Origin: Martensiomyces pterosporus
Lineage: Eukaryota > Kickxellomycota > Kickxellomycetes > Kickxellales > Kickxellaceae
DNA: 64,000 bases
Direction of reading: 5' to 3'
NCBI GenBank assembly: GCA_025201845.1
Contig: MU603961.1
Span: 29,738-93,737, forward strand
This document shows positions 60,737 to 64,000 of this stretch, in pieces. A program made the translations under genes and the position numbers. Numbering within the stretch: the stretch's first letter is position 1; each line of letters begins with the position of its first letter. The notes under the pieces were generated by a model. It ran no database searches. It was given only the letters and a program-made list of their open reading frames with translations, and was not told the DNA's origin.

Positions 60737-63417
60737 AGGTGGGAATGGGGAGCCCGGACGGTACGCGTATTGCCATTTGCCCTTGCTCTGCGGTCTTGTG
60801 TTCTTTTGTGCTGGGCTGCGCCTCTTCAACCCCCCCAAAGATACTCACATCAGCGCAGCGGTATGCTATGCTGCTGCATATGCTCGTGAAACCGCCCTCT
60901 ATGTGGAATAACCACATGATGGCGACGGTGGTGGTATGGACAAGGGATGTACATGTATGTCTGCAGGCGGCACATTGACCAGCGTAGTACGGAAATTCGT
61001 TTTAAAATGGAATTCAACCGGAAAACAAAGCTGCAGCAGGCCCAGCGCCCAAGGGCGGGCTGGATTCAGCGCTTGCTGCGGCCAGCAGCCACATAAATCA
61101 AGACGAGCTCGACTCCTCAACGTGCCGACATGTGGAGCATGCAGCGAAATAGAAAACGACATGTAGCAACTTGCATCTCTTTGAAGGAAAGGGATGCCCA
61201 TTGCGTTGCTGAATGCGTCTGTCTGCCTGCCCCGCACCTGTCAGCAGCTGTATGTCTTGTAGAAAAAGGGGCATCTGCATGTCTGGTATCCATTGGTTTC
61301 TTGCTGTGTGTGCCATGTCGTTTCTTGGTCAACACCAACGCATGTGCAGCATGGCGCACTGGTAGGTTCCCAAAATAGATTTGATGTATGCTAAGCTTCC
61401 GATGGCACACATACAGGCCCTCCCCCACATCCCTCAGATCAAGGCAAAAAGGGCGCACGAAATGGCTCGGCAGGCATTCTCCATCGTCTGGTCTCTGCGT
61501 TTCTTTGAAGGCTCTGGTCGGCATCTGAATTGTGTTGCTGTTTTATTTTTATCCCTTGTCACCCAGATTCGCGGATCTGTTCCTCCCCATCCCCACGATG
61601 CATCTGTGCTGCAGCAGCACACTGCATGTCTGTGTTTACGTCTTTCCTTGGCATGTCCTGCCTGACACGCGCTTCGCACCGTCCAATTACACATTCACAC
61701 GTTCGCCTGTGTTTTCTTTAGAACGCCTTCCTTTGCGGCATTGTCTCTTTCTGCTAACATCTCGTTGTCACTCAGCGCAGCATGCTCATTTGGCACTTGC
61801 ATCTTTTGGCGTAATTTCTACACACAAACGCAGCATCTCATGTGAGTGATGTCAGACTGGAAACCACAGCACATGGCCGGTGTGCAAGTGCTGCCGAGCA
61901 GCAGTTTTCTAGCTGCGCTGATATGCGCAGATAGACACACGAAGGCGTGGACCATGGAGATTGCCGATTTTGACAACCCCCCATTCTCCTCTTCATGCGC
62001 GAGGGCCATATGAGGTTTTCACGCGGCTGCAGCCCCGGCTGATTTTCCTCCCCCCCCCACAAGCACATTCGCTATTTGCCGTGCAAATTTAGTTGTCGCC
62101 AGCAAGTTCGCCACAAAGGATGAAATAGGGGCGTTAAACAATAGATTTCAGCAGAGCAGGCGGAGGGCGAGCACACAGGAAGGCGCATTTTGGGGAGAGG
62201 GGTTTCATTGCTCTGCATGGATTACATGATGCAACGCAGAAGCAGAGGCAGAGACATTTGCCGATATTTTTCCACAAGTATCGACTGCTGAGACTGCCTC
62301 CGCCGCCCTCTTCAGCTGGGAAACGGTAGCTGCAATAAGCAATTTGGCAGTTGCAGCAGCCCAATGGCCTGCCAAAGAGTGATTGCCCATCTCCCAGAGA
62401 AAATCACGCTGTTGTAACAGCGGCCTTTCCGGTACGCGCACACGCACACACCAAAGCCTTGCTGCACCGATTTCCTAGCCCCTATACTCTCTGTCCGTAT
62501 CAGCCTCGAGCCGGGCGCTTAGCTCCTTGTTTCATGTGCTTCCCACTGAGCCCTCCGCTGGAGGAGCGGGTGGGGGAGGACAAGCAAAGGCCACTAGCGC
62601 TTGCTTGCGTTCCGCTTGCTTGCATCCCCAGAGTTCTGTGCAGCCCTGAGCGATTACATCGCCGGAAGCTGTTCCCATGGGCCAAGCACATCGAGGCGAG
62701 GGAAGCAAAATTGCTGGCTGTTTCACTCGGATTGCCAACCAAATCAATTCGCACACGCCCCCAACACCACCCGCCCACGCACACAGATGCCCCATTCATG
62801 TGTCCTTCTGGCCGGCACCATACAGTTCCGGCGGATGGCCTCACCCTTTTGGGCACTCGCCACGGATCCCTTGCTCCGCTGAAAGGGCGTCTTTTGATTC
62901 GCAATGCGCGAGCCAAATGATGCGACGTGGTTAGTACCCACCCCCTGCCGCTTCCCATTTGGGACTGCAGCTGGCCCACACACAGATTGGCCGTGGGCAA
63001 CACGAACAGCCGACCCAAACCCAGCAGCCTCATATTCCGTATCATGCGCATCACGGGAGAATCATCAGGTGCAGCAGCCGACGCGCAATATTATAGTATT
63101 TTCGATCTGGCCAGGACTAGAGCAGGCTGACTCGTATGCAGCAGCACCTCCAATTGTCTGCCTGCCTACCTGCCTGCGGCAAGCCTCAGCCATTTCCCGA
63201 TCACCTTCCATCTACCCCGTGCTGGCTTATTAATAGGCGGCTGCCGGATCCCTGATTCGTCTACCCGCTCCTGGGGCGCAATCTTGTTTGGATGTTGGGC
63301 GGAGCTCAATAAAGCAGCAAAAGCAGCTGGTCAACAAAGTAGAAAACACAAAAGGCAAAAGGCGGCGAATGCTGCTATTCTCTTGTCTCCTACAGCCCGC
63401 TAGCCCCGCAGTCATAT

Positions 63418-64000
63418 TTAAATCGACCTTAGAGCCTCGTTCACAACGTCACGCAGCCTAGCACGATCATTCAGCGTGTAGGCCAGAGAGCGCACATCCT
63501 GGCTCATATGATCCAGAATCCACACGGTGAGCTTGGTCGACTCCTTGTACCCCATGCCCTTGATCAAGGGGAACAGCTTGGAGCCCAGCTTCTTCTTGCG
63601 CTCGTTCTCGGGCTTGGACAGAAGCATCTCAATGTACTCCTCGGTTTCCGTGTCATAGCCATGCAAATGAATGCCACCCGCGCTTTCCTTCTTGTTGTCC
63701 ACAGCAGCAGCAGCAGCAGCAGCAGGGGCTGCCGCGTTTGCTGCAGAGGAGGCATATGCTGGTGCACGTGCTGGTGCTGGTGCTGGTGCTGGTGCAGATG
63801 CTGGTGTAGGTGCACGTGCTGGGTGCTCGTTAACCGATGACCGCTGCAGCTTGCTTGTCACAGATTCGACTGCATCCTGGCCTGCTCTTCCGTTGCTGGT
63901 AGACAAAGAGACAGCAGCAGAAACAGCAGGGCTGGCTCGCTGCTCAATCTCCCACTCGGAAGCAAGCAAAGAGGGGTCCGAGAGCAGAACAATGATATCC
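63418..64000 (-). CDS. MLLE (PABC-like) domain protein, 3' part
   Basis: The frame is open to the right-hand edge of the window, so the gene's 5' part lies outside. The visible ~193 residues begin DIIVLLSDPSLLASEWEIEQ, which resembles the last helices of an MLLE domain, followed by an Ala/Pro-rich linker and then a C-terminal MLLE-type domain (NERKKKLGSKLFPLIKGMGY ... LRDVVNEALRSI). MLLE domains of poly(A)-binding proteins and related RNA-binding proteins bind PAM2 peptides. The signature KITGMLLEM is replaced here by KLTVWILDHM. Two MLLE-like ends with a linker suggest a protein with tandem MLLE domains, such as fungal Rrm4-type RNA transport proteins, or a variant Pab1; the missing 5' part decides. 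Confidence 0.65.
   Translation of the reverse strand, partial: DIIVLLSDPSLLASEWEIEQRASPAVSAAVSLSTSNGRAGQDAVESVTSKLQRSSVNEHPARAPTPASAPAPAPAPARAPAYASSAANAAAPAAAAAAAVDNKKESAGGIHLHGYDTETEEYIEMLLSKPENERKKKLGSKLFPLIKGMGYKESTKLTVWILDHMSQDVRSLAYTLNDRARLRDVVNEALRSI

Larger units (their letters stand above)
58517..63417. other. 4.9-kb region without a supportable gene
   Basis: Open frames here are short, lack recognisable domains and do not show the GC-rich codon bias of neighbouring genes. The left ~550 bp is pyrimidine-rich on the minus strand, as expected for the leader and promoter of the Grainyhead gene. Simple features: an (AATA)n run near 58940-58960, a poly-A run near 59190-59203 and a (GTGC)n run near 60717-60736. 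It contrasts with the compact layout elsewhere. Could hold long regulatory sequence, a non-coding RNA or a very fast-evolving multi-exon gene. Confidence 0.5.

Overview
The window is eukaryotic and fungal. It has compact, mostly intron-poor genes with GT...AG introns (usual donor GTAAGT or a close relative, acceptor TAG), TATA boxes roughly 110-190 bp before several start codons, and a typical eukaryotic housekeeping set. The gene content points to an early-diverging filamentous fungus rather than a yeast: it has a DET1 homologue, a PIG-Y-type GPI subunit, an NPL4 that keeps its C-terminal zinc finger, and a Grainyhead/CP2 factor. Kickxellomycotina (Coemansia-like) is my best guess, but that is inference.

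Layout. 1-10008 (+ strand): the 3' part of a PUS7-type tRNA/mRNA pseudouridine synthase, a PIG-Y-like GPI-GlcNAc-transferase subunit with a long N-terminal extension, a mitochondrial PPR protein, and a GH38 alpha-mannosidase interrupted by a multi-pass membrane segment. 10009-17432: a scaffold gap flanked by an exact 276-bp duplication, a gene of an unknown PPxY-tailed family, and a four-exon phosphoinositide phospholipase C on the minus strand. 19279-28459: RAD4/XPC, a small mitochondrial coiled-coil protein, a TrhO-like rhodanese, BET3, NPL4 and an unknown multi-pass membrane protein. 28989-35064: a small secreted Ala/Pro-rich protein, a secreted multicopper oxidase, a 73-aa zinc-finger protein, and a second member of the PPxY family. 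35187-47092: topoisomerase II, an importin-5-type karyopherin, a methylmalonate-semialdehyde dehydrogenase-like enzyme and a half-size YdcZ-type membrane protein. 47516-58516: DET1, MTR4, a RAD51 paralogue with both Walker motifs altered, and a Grainyhead/CP2 transcription factor. 58517-63417 is a 4.9-kb stretch with no gene I can support. The window ends in the 3' part of a gene encoding an MLLE (PABC-like) domain.

The genes do not form one pathway; the order is that of an ordinary chromosome arm. Several are divergent pairs with short shared promoters (mitochondrial protein/rhodanese, NPL4/membrane protein, TOP2/importin, MTR4/RAD51 paralogue). Genome maintenance is represented by RAD4, TOP2, the RAD51 paralogue and DET1. 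The secretory pathway is represented by PIG-Y, the GH38 mannosidase and BET3. I found no transposon, CRISPR array, tRNA or rRNA. The most interesting items are the GH38 enzyme with an embedded four-helix membrane domain, the doubly substituted RAD51 paralogue, the two linked members of an undescribed PPxY family, and DET1 in a fungus.
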